Position numbers and translations under genes: made by a program. 64,000 nt of DNA from Neobacillus rhizophilus (GTDB lineage Bacteria; Bacillota; Bacilli; Bacillales; Cytobacillaceae). Location of the stretch: NCBI RefSeq assembly GCF_018343535.1, contig NZ_JAGYPF010000002.1, positions 150,103 to 214,102 of the forward strand. The letters run 5' to 3'. Every line of letters begins with the position of its first letter. Within the stretch, counting starts at the first letter, position 1. Shown here in pieces: positions 33,493-42,378 of the stretch. The notes under the pieces were generated by a model. The model had not been told where the DNA came from. It made no database searches and saw only the letters and a program-made list of their open reading frames with translations.

Positions 33493-33516
33493 TAAAAAGA
33501 AACAGGGAAGTGTAGC

Positions 33517-33927
33517 ATGGAGATTCCGGTAAAGGTTAATGTGAAGACGACGATTGATGAGCAGGAGACGTTTGAACTGGTGGTGTTCGGCCGGTATTTT
33601 CAAAAAGAACAGGCATCCTACCTGCAGTATGAGGAAGTGCTGGAGGAAGGTAATGTTCGCACGATTGTGAAGGTGGCAGCAGACGAGGCCCTGATTTTAA
33701 GGAGCGGCACTTTGAAGATGCGCCTGCCCTTTCAACTGAATCGGAAGCTGCGCGGCAGTTATGAACTGACATTTGGGACATTTGAGACAACGACCTCGAC
33801 GCGGAAGCTGGACTATTCATACGAAAATGGCAGCGGACAAATCAGCATTCTATATGATTTTGCGATACAGGAGTCGCCTGCCGGTACATACCATTTAGAA
33901 ATAAGTTTTCAGGAGGAACAAAAATGA
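33517..33927 (+). CDS. ywiB: DUF1934 protein YwiB
   Basis: A 136-residue beta-rich protein (DUF1934, calycin-like). Recognisable parts are [20 protein letters not shown] at the start, [12 protein letters not shown] near 66 and [20 protein letters not shown] near 82. Its role is unknown, but it is nearly always upstream of argS in Bacillus. Here its stop overlaps the argS start (ATGA), so the two are translationally coupled. The ATG follows CAGGGAAGTGTAGC. Confidence 0.88.
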   Translation: MEIPVKVNVKTTIDEQETFELVVFGRYFQKEQASYLQYEEVLEEGNVRTIVKVAADEALILRSGTLKMRLPFQLNRKLRGSYELTFGTFETTTSTRKLDYSYENGSGQISILYDFAIQESPAGTYHLEISFQEEQK

Positions 33928-35594
33928 ATATTGTGGGACAGGTTCAACAAAAGGTTAAGGAGGAAATTCGGGCGGCGGTGCTGAAGGCAGGGCTTGCGTC
34001 CGAAGAGCAGATTCCGGATGTGATTCTCGAAACCCCGAAGGAGAAGGCACATGGCGATTATTCGACCAACATGGCGATGCAGCTGGCAAGGGTGGCGAAG
34101 AAGGCGCCGCGGATGATTGCAGAGGCCCTTGTGGAGAACTTCGACCGTTCCAAGGCTTCGATTGAGAAAATGGAAATCGCCGGGCCGGGGTTTATTAATT
34201 TTTACATGAATAATTCGTATTTGACTGAGCTGATTCCGACGATTCTGAAGGCTGGGGACAAGTATGGCGAGACCACGGTTGGCGGCGGCCAGAAAATCCA
34301 AGTGGAATTCGTGTCGGCGAATCCAACGGGCGACCTTCACTTAGGACATGCTCGCGGTGCGGCGGTCGGTGATTCTTTAAGCAACATTTTAGCCAAGGCT
34401 GGCTATGATGTGTCCCGCGAATACTATATCAATGATGCGGGAAATCAGATTAATAACTTGGCGCTTTCTGTTGAAGCGCGCTATTTCCAAGCGCTTGGTT
34501 TGGAAAAAGAAATGCCAGAGGACGGCTACCACGGAGCGGACATTGTGGGGATTGGCAAGAAGCTTGCGGAAGAGTTTGGCGACAAATATGTAAATGTTTC
34601 GGAAGAGGAGCGGTTTGAATTTTTCCGAGAGTATGGCTTGAAATACGAAATGAAAAAGCTCCAAAGGGACCTTGAGGACTTCCGTGTCGGCTTTGATGTT
34701 TGGTATTCAGAAACATCCCTTTATAAAAGTGGAAAAATTGACACGGCGCTGGCGGCATTGCGGGAGAGCGGCTATATCTATGAGCAGGACGGGGCAACCT
34801 GGTTGCGTTCGACCGACCTCGGCGACGACAAGGACCGCGTGCTGATTAAGCAGGACGGATCATATACCTATTTAACGCCGGATATTGCTTATCATAAGGA
34901 CAAGCTCGAGCGAGGCTTTGAAAAATTGATCAACATTTGGGGAGCGGACCATCACGGTTATATTCCTCGTATGAAGGCGGCGATCCAGGCGCTCGGCTAT
35001 GACCGCGAGGCGCTCGAGGTTGAGATCATCCAGCTTGTTCACTTGTATAAAAACGGCGAGAAGATGAAGATGTCGAAGCGGACTGGAAAGGCTGTCACCA
35101 TGCGGGATTTAGTCGATGAGGTCGGCCTCGATGCGACGCGTTATTTCTTTGCGATGCGCAGCTCGGATACCCATATGGACTTTGATTTGGATTTGGCAGT
35201 GTCGCAGTCCAATGAAAATCCGGTTTATTATGCGCAGTATGCTCACGCGCGGATTTGTTCAATTTTGCGGTCTGGCGAGGAGCAGGGTTTTGCAGTTGAT
35301 TCCGGTGCTGATTTTTCAGTGGTTGCTTCCGAAAAGGAAGTAGATTTGTTGAAAAAATTGGGCGAGTTCCCGCATGCGGTTGGCGAAGCGGCGTTGAAGC
35401 GCGTGCCTCACCGGCTTACTAATTACATTTTTGAATTGGCTTCGACGTTCCACAGCTTTTACAATGCGGAAAAGGTGCTGGAAAGCGGTGAGCCTGAGCG
35501 GACTAAGGCACGCCTCGGATTGGTGAACGCTGTGCAGATTACGTTACGGAATGCGCTGGCGTTGATTGGGGTTTCAGCACCGGAAAAAATGTAA
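33924..35594 (+). CDS. argS: Arginyl-tRNA synthetase
   Basis: Class I synthetase charging tRNA-Arg. The 556-residue protein has an N-terminal Add-1 domain (about residues 1-110), the catalytic signature [20 protein letters not shown] near residue 122 (HLGH form of HIGH), a KMSK-type loop ([20 protein letters not shown] near 379) and a C-terminal anticodon-binding domain with [18 protein letters not shown]. The ATG follows TTTCAGGAGGAACAAAA and overlaps the ywiB stop. No T-box is visible upstream. Confidence 0.97.
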   Translation: MNIVGQVQQKVKEEIRAAVLKAGLASEEQIPDVILETPKEKAHGDYSTNMAMQLARVAKKAPRMIAEALVENFDRSKASIEKMEIAGPGFINFYMNNSYLTELIPTILKAGDKYGETTVGGGQKIQVEFVSANPTGDLHLGHARGAAVGDSLSNILAKAGYDVSREYYINDAGNQINNLALSVEARYFQALGLEKEMPEDGYHGADIVGIGKKLAEEFGDKYVNVSEEERFEFFREYGLKYEMKKLQRDLEDFRVGFDVWYSETSLYKSGKIDTALAALRESGYIYEQDGATWLRSTDLGDDKDRVLIKQDGSYTYLTPDIAYHKDKLERGFEKLINIWGADHHGYIPRMKAAIQALGYDREALEVEIIQLVHLYKNGEKMKMSKRTGKAVTMRDLVDEVGLDATRYFFAMRSSDTHMDFDLDLAVSQSNENPVYYAQYAHARICSILRSGEEQGFAVDSGADFSVVASEKEVDLLKKLGEFPHAVGEAALKRVPHRLTNYIFELASTFHSFYNAEKVLESGEPERTKARLGLVNAVQITLRNALALIGVSAPEKM

Positions 35595-35617
35595 TTTTTG
35601 AATAGGTTTTGGTAATG

Positions 35618-35647
35618 AGGTTCCTTCGATATGAGGGGACCTTTTTA
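35618..35647 (+). terminator. Terminator of argS
   Basis: AGGTTCC (35618-35624) pairs with GGGGACCT (35635-35642) and is followed by TTTTAG. Confidence 0.75.
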
Positions 35648-35661
35648 GAATTATTTTAATG

Positions 35662-35772
35662 TGTAAGTAAAATTGAAAAAGTGGAAAGTAAAGTCCGCAG
35701 TATGGAAAGTATTTTTGAAAAGTGGAAAGTATTTTTCCGAATTGGAAAGTAAACGCCTTAAAACGGAAAGTA
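35662..35772 (-). repeat. 21-bp phased array, core TACTTTCC (minus orientation, 6 units)
   Basis: Read on the plus strand, GGAAAGTA starts at 35683, 35704, 35724, 35744 and 35765, with a variant TGTAAGTA at 35662 (spacings 21, 21, 20, 20, 21). On the minus strand the units are TACTTTCC, and the variant is TACTTACA, which also occurs in the two arrays at 62418 and 62657. It lies between argS and sspH. Confidence 0.92.
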
Positions 35773-35892
35773 AATGAATCGGGGCATTTTATTGAGGGTG
35801 ATTTTTCCATAAAAATGCCAAAAAGTATGAATACCCTCCAAAAAAATGCAAATAGTAATAGTGTACTTATTTGTGAGGAGTGGACCGAACGC

Positions 35893-36072
35893 ATGAATGT
35901 AGGAAGAGCGAAGGAAATTTTGGAATCCGCGGATATGATTAATGTGACCTATGAGGGAACGCCGGTCATTATCCAGCATGTGGACGAAGCATCGAAAATG
36001 GCGCGGATATATTCCAGGACGGACCCTGAACATGAGCAGGACGTTCCTGTCTTAAACTTAATTGAAGAATAA
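35893..36072 (+). CDS. sspH: H-type small acid-soluble spore protein
   Basis: A 59-residue minor SASP. The sequence MNVGRAKEILESADMINVTY followed by EGTPVIIQHVDEASKMARIY and an acidic end (EQDVPVLNLIEE) matches the SspH family in length and in its DM.NVTY.G..V.IQHV pattern. These are forespore-expressed proteins in B. subtilis. The ATG at 35893 has GTGAGGAG about 13 bases before it. In-frame codons run further upstream into the repeat array but are not part of the family. A strong terminator follows directly. Confidence 0.88.
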   Translation: MNVGRAKEILESADMINVTYEGTPVIIQHVDEASKMARIYSRTDPEHEQDVPVLNLIEE

Positions 36073-36103
36073 AAGAGTCTCCGCGGGGCGGGGACTCTTT
36101 TTT
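36072..36103. terminator. Bidirectional terminator between sspH and uvsE
   Basis: AAAGAGTC pairs with GACTCTTT around a GC-rich loop, with A and T runs on the two sides; the T run touches the uvsE stop codon. Confidence 0.85.
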
Positions 36104-37070
36104 ACTGGTGTTGTTTAATTTCAAGGGCACCTCCACTAATCCGCTTAAAGCCGCGAATCTTGCTTAAATCCTCCACCAATTTCAAACAGGCTTGATCCTT
36201 CGCTTTTGCCTCAATCATGAAATCAACATCCCGGCCAGACTCTATCAGCATTTTCAAAAATGGCATGATAAACTCTGGGTCTACGAAATCCGCATGGGAG
36301 CGGTATTCTTTTTCCGACTTCGGGGAGGAGATGTGTACTTTCGGCAAGAGGCTCGGCCTATGAGACCATGTTTGGAAAATGCGCGACAACAGTTCCTCAA
36401 GCGGCTTGGTGCAAGGATTGGCCATATGGTGATGGTAATCAAAAACGAACGGAATCATTTCTTTTTCGCAAACAGCCAGCGTTTCTTCTGCAGTATACGT
36501 TTTGTCGTCATTTTCTAAGGTCATGATATTTTTTATATGAGCAGGCAAGGCTTTCAGGTTTTGATGGAAACGGGCCAGGGCCTGCTGTTTGTCACCATAA
36601 GCACCACCGATATGGATGTTAATCAGGCTATTCGCCGCAACTCCCATGGCATCCAGCATTTGAAAATGGTAGGTCATGTCGATAACCGCGTTCTCCGTAA
36701 TTTGCGGCTTTGGCGAGGTAAACAAGGTAAATTGGTTCGGGTGAAAGCTGACCCTTAGGTTGTGCTTTTTTACAAGATTGCCAATTTCCTGCCACTCGCT
36801 GCGGAATGGGGCGACGAAGTCCCAGCGCACCTCCGGGTGGGTGGCAAGCGGAACAATTGAGCTGGAGAATCGGTACAGCTCCAGCTCATGAGCCACATTA
36901 TAATGCAGCATCCTCAGTGTATGGTTCAGATTTTGTTTCGTAATCTCGCGGAGTTTGGCCGCCCGCTCCTCAGAGTTCAGCTGTTGATATCGAGCAAAGG
37001 TAAGCATCTTGGCCGGTGAGGCATCCCACAAACTAATCGCATGCGAAACATACCCAAAGCGAATTCTCAT
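36102..37070 (-). CDS. uvsE: UV DNA damage endonuclease UvsE
   Basis: A 322-residue TIM-barrel endonuclease that nicks 5' of UV photoproducts independently of UvrABC. The sequence begins [20 protein letters not shown] and contains [17 protein letters not shown] near residue 107, [12 protein letters not shown] near 147, [17 protein letters not shown] near 179, [13 protein letters not shown] near 205 and [20 protein letters not shown] near 244; these histidines, glutamates and aspartates form the metal site in the family. The start at 37070 follows GGGAGGTGGGAGTA. In B. subtilis the uvsE homologue is expressed in the forespore. Confidence 0.93.
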   Translation of the reverse strand: MRIRFGYVSHAISLWDASPAKMLTFARYQQLNSEERAAKLREITKQNLNHTLRMLHYNVAHELELYRFSSSIVPLATHPEVRWDFVAPFRSEWQEIGNLVKKHNLRVSFHPNQFTLFTSPKPQITENAVIDMTYHFQMLDAMGVAANSLINIHIGGAYGDKQQALARFHQNLKALPAHIKNIMTLENDDKTYTAEETLAVCEKEMIPFVFDYHHHMANPCTKPLEELLSRIFQTWSHRPSLLPKVHISSPKSEKEYRSHADFVDPEFIMPFLKMLIESGRDVDFMIEAKAKDQACLKLVEDLSKIRGFKRISGGALEIKQHQ

Positions 37071-37104
37071 TACTCCCACCTCCCATAGAAATAGTTCAAC
37101 CCCA

Positions 37105-37132
37105 ACTGTCAACAAGCGGTGCCTGCCACCTT
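37105..37132. repeat. Dispersed fragment abutting the cardiolipin synthase stop
   Basis: CTGTCAACAAGCGGTGCCTG then CCACCTTA. It repeats the second half of the fragment at 26790 (TGTCAACAAGCGGTGCCTG identical) and again ends at a minus-strand stop codon. Confidence 0.6.
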
Positions 37133-38333
37133 ATAAAAAGTAAGAAACCACCCCAGCAACAGCTTCCTTCATAGATCTGGCCAAGTTTGGTTTGTTCAGT
37201 TGCTCGAGTGTGAGCCGGGTGGAATCGTGGATGTCTTTGTCCAGTATGTCCTTTATTCGGTCAATAAAGTTTGGGTCGTAGATGTAGCAATTGATTTCTT
37301 GGTTTAAAAAGAGGCTGCGTTTGTCAAAGTTCGCGGTACCGATGTCGGCGACCTTGTCATCAATGACGATAGTTTTGGCATGGTAAAAACCTTTATTATA
37401 CTGATAAACCAATGCGCCTTCCCGAAGCAGCGTCCGTAAATAGCGGAACGACGCCTCTTTCACGAGTATGTGATCAGAAACTGACGGTACAATGATTGTC
37501 AGACAGACGCCCCGCTGCACCGCCTTCTGCAGCTCCGCAAAAATCTTCCTGCTTGGAATAAAGTAAGGTGTGCCGATGGTAATCGATTTTTCGGCCAATT
37601 GGATGAGACTGATGAACATACATTCCAGCTGATTGGCTTCCGTTGGAATAAATTGCTGGCGGACGTCACCTTTAGGCAATTTCGGGAAATACTTCGCCAC
37701 ACCCTGCAAATCAACTCCCGTGCATCGTTCCCAATCCATCAGAAACTCACTTTGTAAAAAATTGACGCTTTCACTGCCGATTTTTAGATGATAATCGCGC
37801 CATGGGCCAAGGCTTGGGTCTTCGTCAATATATTCCTTTCCAATATTAAACCCGCCAAGATAGCCAATTCGCCCATCTATAATCGAAATCTTACGGTGGT
37901 TCCGGACCTGCATCGAGTAAAAAAGATAGGGGAGCTTCACCGGATTGCTGAAGGCAAACTCTACCCCCGCCGCGCGCAGCTCTTTTATCGCCGCTCCTTT
38001 TACTTTCCAGCTGCCAAGCCGATCCAGCAGCAAGCGAACCTCAACTCCGGTCCGTGCTTTTTCTTTTAAAATTGAAAGAAATTCCTGACTAAAGACATCA
38101 TCCTTTACAATATAAAACAATACATGGATATGTCTTTCTGCCTCGCGCAGCACGGAAAAGTAGTCGTGAAATAGCTCCTTGCCATGAGTAAAAATGTCAA
38201 AATCACCATGCAGGATGGGAGTTTCCATTTTTCTTACAGAAGAATGATGCTTCTGTCGCCCTAGACAAAAGTCCAGAATAAGCCATATAATGAAAAGTAA
38301 GACAATTCCGAAAAAAATGACTAAAAAATTCAT
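37131..38333 (-). CDS. ywiE: Cardiolipin synthase (phospholipase D family)
   Basis: Condenses two phosphatidylglycerol molecules to cardiolipin at the membrane. The 400-residue protein has one N-terminal helix (MNFLVIFFGIVLLFIIWLIL) and two HKD motifs: VRNHRKISIIDGRIGYLGGF near residue 144 and FYHAKTIVIDDKVADIGTAN near 325. With only one membrane segment it resembles B. subtilis YwiE rather than ClsA, which has two. The start at 38333 follows GGAGGAAGGTTTTCCA; an earlier in-frame ATG at 38351 lacks spacing. It is divergent from fadF. Confidence 0.88.
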   Translation of the reverse strand: MNFLVIFFGIVLLFIIWLILDFCLGRQKHHSSVRKMETPILHGDFDIFTHGKELFHDYFSVLREAERHIHVLFYIVKDDVFSQEFLSILKEKARTGVEVRLLLDRLGSWKVKGAAIKELRAAGVEFAFSNPVKLPYLFYSMQVRNHRKISIIDGRIGYLGGFNIGKEYIDEDPSLGPWRDYHLKIGSESVNFLQSEFLMDWERCTGVDLQGVAKYFPKLPKGDVRQQFIPTEANQLECMFISLIQLAEKSITIGTPYFIPSRKIFAELQKAVQRGVCLTIIVPSVSDHILVKEASFRYLRTLLREGALVYQYNKGFYHAKTIVIDDKVADIGTANFDKRSLFLNQEINCYIYDPNFIDRIKDILDKDIHDSTRLTLEQLNKPNLARSMKEAVAGVVSYFL

Positions 38334-38406
38334 TGGAAAACCTTCCTCCAATCAGTTTCGTTAGTTTTTCCAACAACAAACATTTCTATAAGTTAGTAAA
38401 AATGGA

Positions 38407-38434
38407 TTGACTGAATGCTCATTCATATTATAAT
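38407..38434 (+). promoter_or_regulatory. fadF promoter with a FadR-type operator in the spacer
   Basis: TTGACT (38407-38412), a 16-bp spacer and TATAAT (38429-38434) form a sigma-A promoter. TGAATGCTCATTCA (38412-38425), a perfect 6-bp inverted repeat, fills most of the spacer and resembles the TGAATGAATANTCATTCA operator of Bacillus FadR. Binding there would block RNA polymerase; acyl-CoA would release it. The regulator gene is at 46019. Confidence 0.75.
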
Positions 38435-38519
38435 AGAGTTAAGGTAAGTTCAGAAAATTTGTTATTTTTAACAACAAGTAAAAAACTTAGAGGAGAAATC
38501 AACGAAAGGGGCTTATTTC

Positions 38520-40631
38520 ATGAATGGACTTTTATGGGTCAACCTTATTGCCTTCTTGGCCGTAACCGCTTACGCGCTCAGCTTGTTCGTCTATGTTGTC
38601 AAAACACGGATCGAATATATGAAGCTTGGCAAAAAGGAAGAGTTTGACAACAATGTCAAAGAACGTCTGCAAAAAATCTGGGTTATGGTATTCGGGCAGA
38701 AGAAGCTTTTAAAGGATAAAAAGAGTGGTGCCATCCACGTTATGTTCTTTTACGGCTTCATTCTTGTTCAATTTGGAGCGATCGATTTTATTTGGAAAGG
38801 GATTGCACCAGGCTCCCACCTTCCGCTTGGACCGCTTTATCCGGCATTTACATTCTTCCAGGAGATCGTCACTTTAGTCATTTTAGTGGCAACTTTCTGG
38901 GCATTTCATCGTCGTTATGTTGAGAAACTTGTCCGCTTAAAGAGGGGCTTTAAATCTGGTCTTGTCTTAATCTTTATCGGCGGCTTAATGATTTGGGTGC
39001 TATTAGGAAACGGAATGGGCATCATCTGGCATGGTGAAGAAACTTCCTTGGCAGAACCAGTGGCATCTCTCATTTCAATTATCTTCGCCGGTATTGGTAA
39101 AACAGCAGCAGTGTCCATCTTTTATGTGGCATGGTGGCTGCACTTGATTTTCTTATTGGCCTTCTTAGTATATGTGCCGCAAGGAAAACACGCTCACTTA
39201 ATTGCCGGTCCTGCAAACGTTTACCTGAATCGTTTGGATAAGGCAGGTAAATTGAGAAAGATTGACTTCGAGGACGAAACTGCCGAATCATTTGGCGTTG
39301 GAAAAATTGAAGACTTCACACAACTGCAAATGATGGACTTCTATGCTTGTGTAGAATGCGGCCGCTGTACAAATATGTGTCCGGCAACCGGCACAGGCAA
39401 AATGCTGTCGCCAATGGATTTAATCGTGAAAATGCGTGATCACCTTACCAACTATGGTGCGGCTGTAACGCAAAAGCAGCCATGGGTGCCAACCTTCGCA
39501 TTTGCGAATACAAAGGGCAACCAAATTGCACTTGCCGCAGCTGGTCAAGGCGCGTCTGAAACAGCTGCAACTTCCGTCTACAGCCCAAGCTTGATTGGCG
39601 ATGTCATCACCGAAGAAGAAATCTGGGCTTGTACAACCTGCCGTAACTGTGAAGACCAATGTCCGGTTATGAACGAGCACGTTGAAAAAATTATTGACCT
39701 TCGCCGGTACCTAGTTTTAACAGAAGGAAAATTGGACGCTGATGCACAGCGCGCGATCACTAACATCGAGCGTCAGGGCAACCCTTGGGGCTTGAACAGA
39801 AAAGAGCGCGAAACATGGCGCGAAGCCCGTGAAGACGTTGAAGTTAAAACTGTAAAAGAAATGAACAAAGCTGGCGAAGAGTTCGAGTACCTGTTCTGGG
39901 TTGGCTCAATGGGCTCTTACGACAACCGCAGCCAGAAGATTGCGTTGTCGTTTGCGAAGCTATTAAATGAAGCAGGCGTGAAGTTCGCTATCTTAGGTAA
40001 CAAAGAAAAGAATTCTGGCGACACAGTCCGCCGTTTAGGTAACGAGTTCTTGTTCCAGGAACTTGCGAATAATAATATCGCTGAAATTGAAAAGGCAGAA
40101 GCGAAGAAAATCGTGACAATTGACCCGCATGCCTACAATATTTTCAAAAACGAATACCCTGATTTCGGGTTGCAGGCTGAGGTTTACCACCATACGGAGG
40201 TTCTTTTTGAACTAGTCCGCGATGGCCGTTTGAAGCCGAAGCATGCCGTGAACGAAACGATTACGTTCCACGACTCTTGTTACTTGGGACGTTACAACGA
40301 CGTTTATGATGCACCGCGTGAAATCTTGAAGGCTATCCCAGGCGTAAAGCTAGTGGAAATGGAACGGAACCGCGAGAAGGGAATGTGCTGCGGTGCCGGC
40401 GGAGGCTTGATGTGGATGGAGGAAGAAACTGGACACCGCATCAACGTGGCACGTACAGAGCAAGCATTATCGGTGAACCCATCCGTCATCAGCTCTGGCT
40501 GTCCATACTGTTTAACAATGCTTTCCGATGGTACGAAGGCCAAAGAGGTTGAAGATAAGGTTGCAACCTACGATGTGGCCGAGCTGCTTGAAAAAGCCGT
40601 CTGCGGTGAACCTGTGGCAGTGGCATCGTAA
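38520..40631 (+). CDS. fadF: Membrane-bound iron-sulfur oxidoreductase FadF
   Basis: A 703-residue protein related to heterodisulfide reductase and glycolate oxidase Fe-S subunits, thought to pass electrons from ETF to menaquinone during beta-oxidation. The N-terminal 240 residues contain about five transmembrane segments. Then come two [4Fe-4S] motifs (CVECGRCTNMCPATGTGK near residue 280, and CTTCRNCEDQCPVM near 370) and two cysteine-rich CCG-type domains, with HDSCYLGRYN near 583 and MCCGAGGG near 622 best seen. The ATG follows AAAGGGGCTTATTTC. It heads the acyl-CoA block and corresponds to B. subtilis ywjF. The ETF:quinone role is inference from homologues. Confidence 0.9.
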   Translation: MNGLLWVNLIAFLAVTAYALSLFVYVVKTRIEYMKLGKKEEFDNNVKERLQKIWVMVFGQKKLLKDKKSGAIHVMFFYGFILVQFGAIDFIWKGIAPGSHLPLGPLYPAFTFFQEIVTLVILVATFWAFHRRYVEKLVRLKRGFKSGLVLIFIGGLMIWVLLGNGMGIIWHGEETSLAEPVASLISIIFAGIGKTAAVSIFYVAWWLHLIFLLAFLVYVPQGKHAHLIAGPANVYLNRLDKAGKLRKIDFEDETAESFGVGKIEDFTQLQMMDFYACVECGRCTNMCPATGTGKMLSPMDLIVKMRDHLTNYGAAVTQKQPWVPTFAFANTKGNQIALAAAGQGASETAATSVYSPSLIGDVITEEEIWACTTCRNCEDQCPVMNEHVEKIIDLRRYLVLTEGKLDADAQRAITNIERQGNPWGLNRKERETWREAREDVEVKTVKEMNKAGEEFEYLFWVGSMGSYDNRSQKIALSFAKLLNEAGVKFAILGNKEKNSGDTVRRLGNEFLFQELANNNIAEIEKAEAKKIVTIDPHAYNIFKNEYPDFGLQAEVYHHTEVLFELVRDGRLKPKHAVNETITFHDSCYLGRYNDVYDAPREILKAIPGVKLVEMERNREKGMCCGAGGGLMWMEEETGHRINVARTEQALSVNPSVISSGCPYCLTMLSDGTKAKEVEDKVATYDVAELLEKAVCGEPVAVAS

Positions 40632-40649
40632 GACTGAAAATTGAATTTT

Positions 40650-40729
40650 AAAATAGCAGAGGTTGATTGCATACGCAGAAAAATTTTAGGAATTTTGTGT
40701 AAAACAATTCAACTTCTGCTATTTTTTTT
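40650..40729 (+). terminator. Terminator of fadF
   Basis: AAAATAGCAGAGGTTGA near 40650 pairs with TTCAACTTCTGCTATTTT ending near 40725, followed by a T run. The large loop is AT-rich. Confidence 0.75.
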
Positions 40730-40829
40730 GTAAAATAGAATAAGTAGATTAAAACGCTTACATTTCCTTTTTAATTAAATGCGTGGGCAGGGTAGTCCCC
40801 TGGACCTGCGTTAGTTTTTGCAACAGTGT

Positions 40830-40843
40830 TGAGCGAGCGTTCA
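40830..40843. promoter_or_regulatory. Possible FadR-type operator upstream of the thiolase gene
   Basis: TGAGCGAGCGTTCA is an inverted repeat with one mismatch, in the TGA-N8-TCA spacing seen in the fadF promoter. It lies 109 bp before the thiolase start. Binding is not shown. Confidence 0.45.
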
Positions 40844-40951
40844 GTCGATGATGAAATCAGCACGCTCCCATTTTTTATGTATCAGTGACTGAAAATTGGG
40901 AAAAGGCATAATTGTTTTTTGAAATAAAAACAGGGGAAAGGGATGTTTCGA

Positions 40952-42139
40952 ATGGGTAGAACGGTTATTTTAAGCGGGGTTAGAACGCCTTTTGGTAAAT
41001 TCGGCGGGGCATTGAGCAGCTTTAGCGCCTCTCAGTTGGGCGGTATAGCCATTAAAGAAGCGGTACAGCGTGCTAATGTGAATCCAGAAGACGTGCAAGA
41101 AGTGATTTTTGGATCAGTCCTGCAGGGGGGACAAGGGCAAATCCCATCCCGCCAGGCGGCGCGGGGCGCCGGGCTTCCATGGGAAGTCAAGACTGAAACA
41201 ATCAACAAGGTCTGTGCATCAGGTCTGCGCAGTGTAACACTGGCTGACCAAATCATCCGTGCTGGCGACGAGGAACTCATCGTGGCAGGCGGTATGGAAT
41301 CAATGTCAAATGCTCCGTATATTTTGCCAAAAGCAAGATGGGGCCTAAGAATGGGCGACGCGTCGGTTCAGGATTTGATGACTCATGACGGATTAAGCTG
41401 CAGCTTCACCGGCGTGCACATGGGAACGTACGGGAACTCGACCGCTGAAGAGATGTCGCTTAGTCGCGAGGCACAAGATGAGTGGGCATTAAGAAGCCAC
41501 CAGCGGGCCATTGAAGCAATCGAGAGCGGCAAGTTTGCCGAAGAGATTGTGAACGTAGAAGTACCGCAGCGCAAAGGAGCGCCGGTTGTAGTCAAGCACG
41601 ATGAAGCGCCGCGGAAAGATACCTCTTTGGAAAAATTAGCGAAGCTTGGACCGGCGTTTAATGGCGAAGGTACCATCACAGCCGGAAACGCACCAGGGGT
41701 CAATGATGGAGCCGGTGCTCTCGTGTTGATGAGCGAGGAACGTGCGGAGCGTGAAGGCCGGCGGGTAGAAGCGGTCATCATCGGCCAGGCGGCGATCGCA
41801 GTCGAAGCCAAGGACTTCCCACAGACACCAGGACTTGTCATCAATGAAATTTTACGAAAAACTGGCCGCAGCCTTGAGGAAATTGACTTGTTTGAAATCA
41901 ACGAAGCGTTCGCGGCCGTAGCGCTGGCGAGCGGTCAAATCGCCGGCTTGGATCCGGAAAAGGTCAATGTCAACGGCGGTGCGGTTGCCCTTGGCCATCC
42001 AATTGGCGCAAGCGGAGCGCGCATCATCATTACTTTGTTGCATGAGTTAAAGCGCCGCGGCGGCGGGATTGGCATCGCGGCCATCTGCAGCGGCGGCGGC
42101 CAGGGCGATGCGATTATGATTGAGGTGCCGAAGAGATAA
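40952..42139 (+). CDS. Acetyl-CoA acyltransferase (thiolase)
   Basis: Cleaves 3-ketoacyl-CoA or condenses acetyl-CoA. The 395-residue protein has the three thiolase signatures: the acyl-enzyme cysteine C88 in [16 protein letters not shown], the substrate-binding region with [20 protein letters not shown] near residue 345, and the second cysteine in [15 protein letters not shown] near 380. Both biosynthetic and degradative thiolases have these; the surrounding genes favour degradation. The ATG at 40952 is chosen because GGGAAAGGG ends nine bases before it, while an ATG at 40943 abuts that site. It is followed by a repeat array and the 3-hydroxyacyl-CoA dehydrogenase. mmgA-like is the closest named match. 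Confidence 0.92.
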   Translation: MGRTVILSGVRTPFGKFGGALSSFSASQLGGIAIKEAVQRANVNPEDVQEVIFGSVLQGGQGQIPSRQAARGAGLPWEVKTETINKVCASGLRSVTLADQIIRAGDEELIVAGGMESMSNAPYILPKARWGLRMGDASVQDLMTHDGLSCSFTGVHMGTYGNSTAEEMSLSREAQDEWALRSHQRAIEAIESGKFAEEIVNVEVPQRKGAPVVVKHDEAPRKDTSLEKLAKLGPAFNGEGTITAGNAPGVNDGAGALVLMSEERAEREGRRVEAVIIGQAAIAVEAKDFPQTPGLVINEILRKTGRSLEEIDLFEINEAFAAVALASGQIAGLDPEKVNVNGGAVALGHPIGASGARIIITLLHELKRRGGGIGIAAICSGGGQGDAIMIEVPKR

Positions 42140-42151
42140 CTAGTGGAGGCT

Positions 42152-42290
42152 TACTCGCGGATAAGGGAAAATACTCTCGGATAGAGTGGCTTATCTCTCG
42201 GATAAGGGAAAATACTCTCAGATAGAATGGCTTATCTCTCGCATAAGGGAGAAATACTCTCGGATAGAGCTAACTTACTCTCGAATAGGG
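42152..42290 (+). repeat. 21-bp phased array with alternating units, core CTCTCGGATA (7 units)
   Basis: CTCTCGGATA-like units start at 42154, 42174, 42195, 42215, 42236, 42257 and 42278 (spacings 20, 21, 20, 21, 21, 21). Two unit types alternate: CGGATAAGGGAAAATA and CGGATAGAGTGGCTTAT, so the true period is about 41-42 bp. It lies between thiolase and hbd. Confidence 0.92.
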
Positions 42291-42334
42291 AAGGAACTCT
42301 ACGCTGTTGAATAGAAAAAAAGAAAACAAAAGTC

Positions 42335-42360
42335 GCGGCCGGTTTCTGTTTTCCGGCCGC
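42335..42360 (+). promoter_or_regulatory. GC-rich hairpin just before the hbd ribosome-binding site
   Basis: GCGGCCGG and CCGGCCGC form a perfect 8-bp stem with a 10-base loop. No T run follows, so it is not a normal terminator. It lies 7 bp before GGAGGGG and could protect a processed mRNA end or affect translation. Confidence 0.6.
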
Positions 42361-42378
42361 CAAATCGGAGGGGAAAAC

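Noticed and set aside
33215-33923. T-box leader for argS
   Set aside because: No specifier loop or antiterminator bulge sequence is visible, and argS overlaps ywiB.
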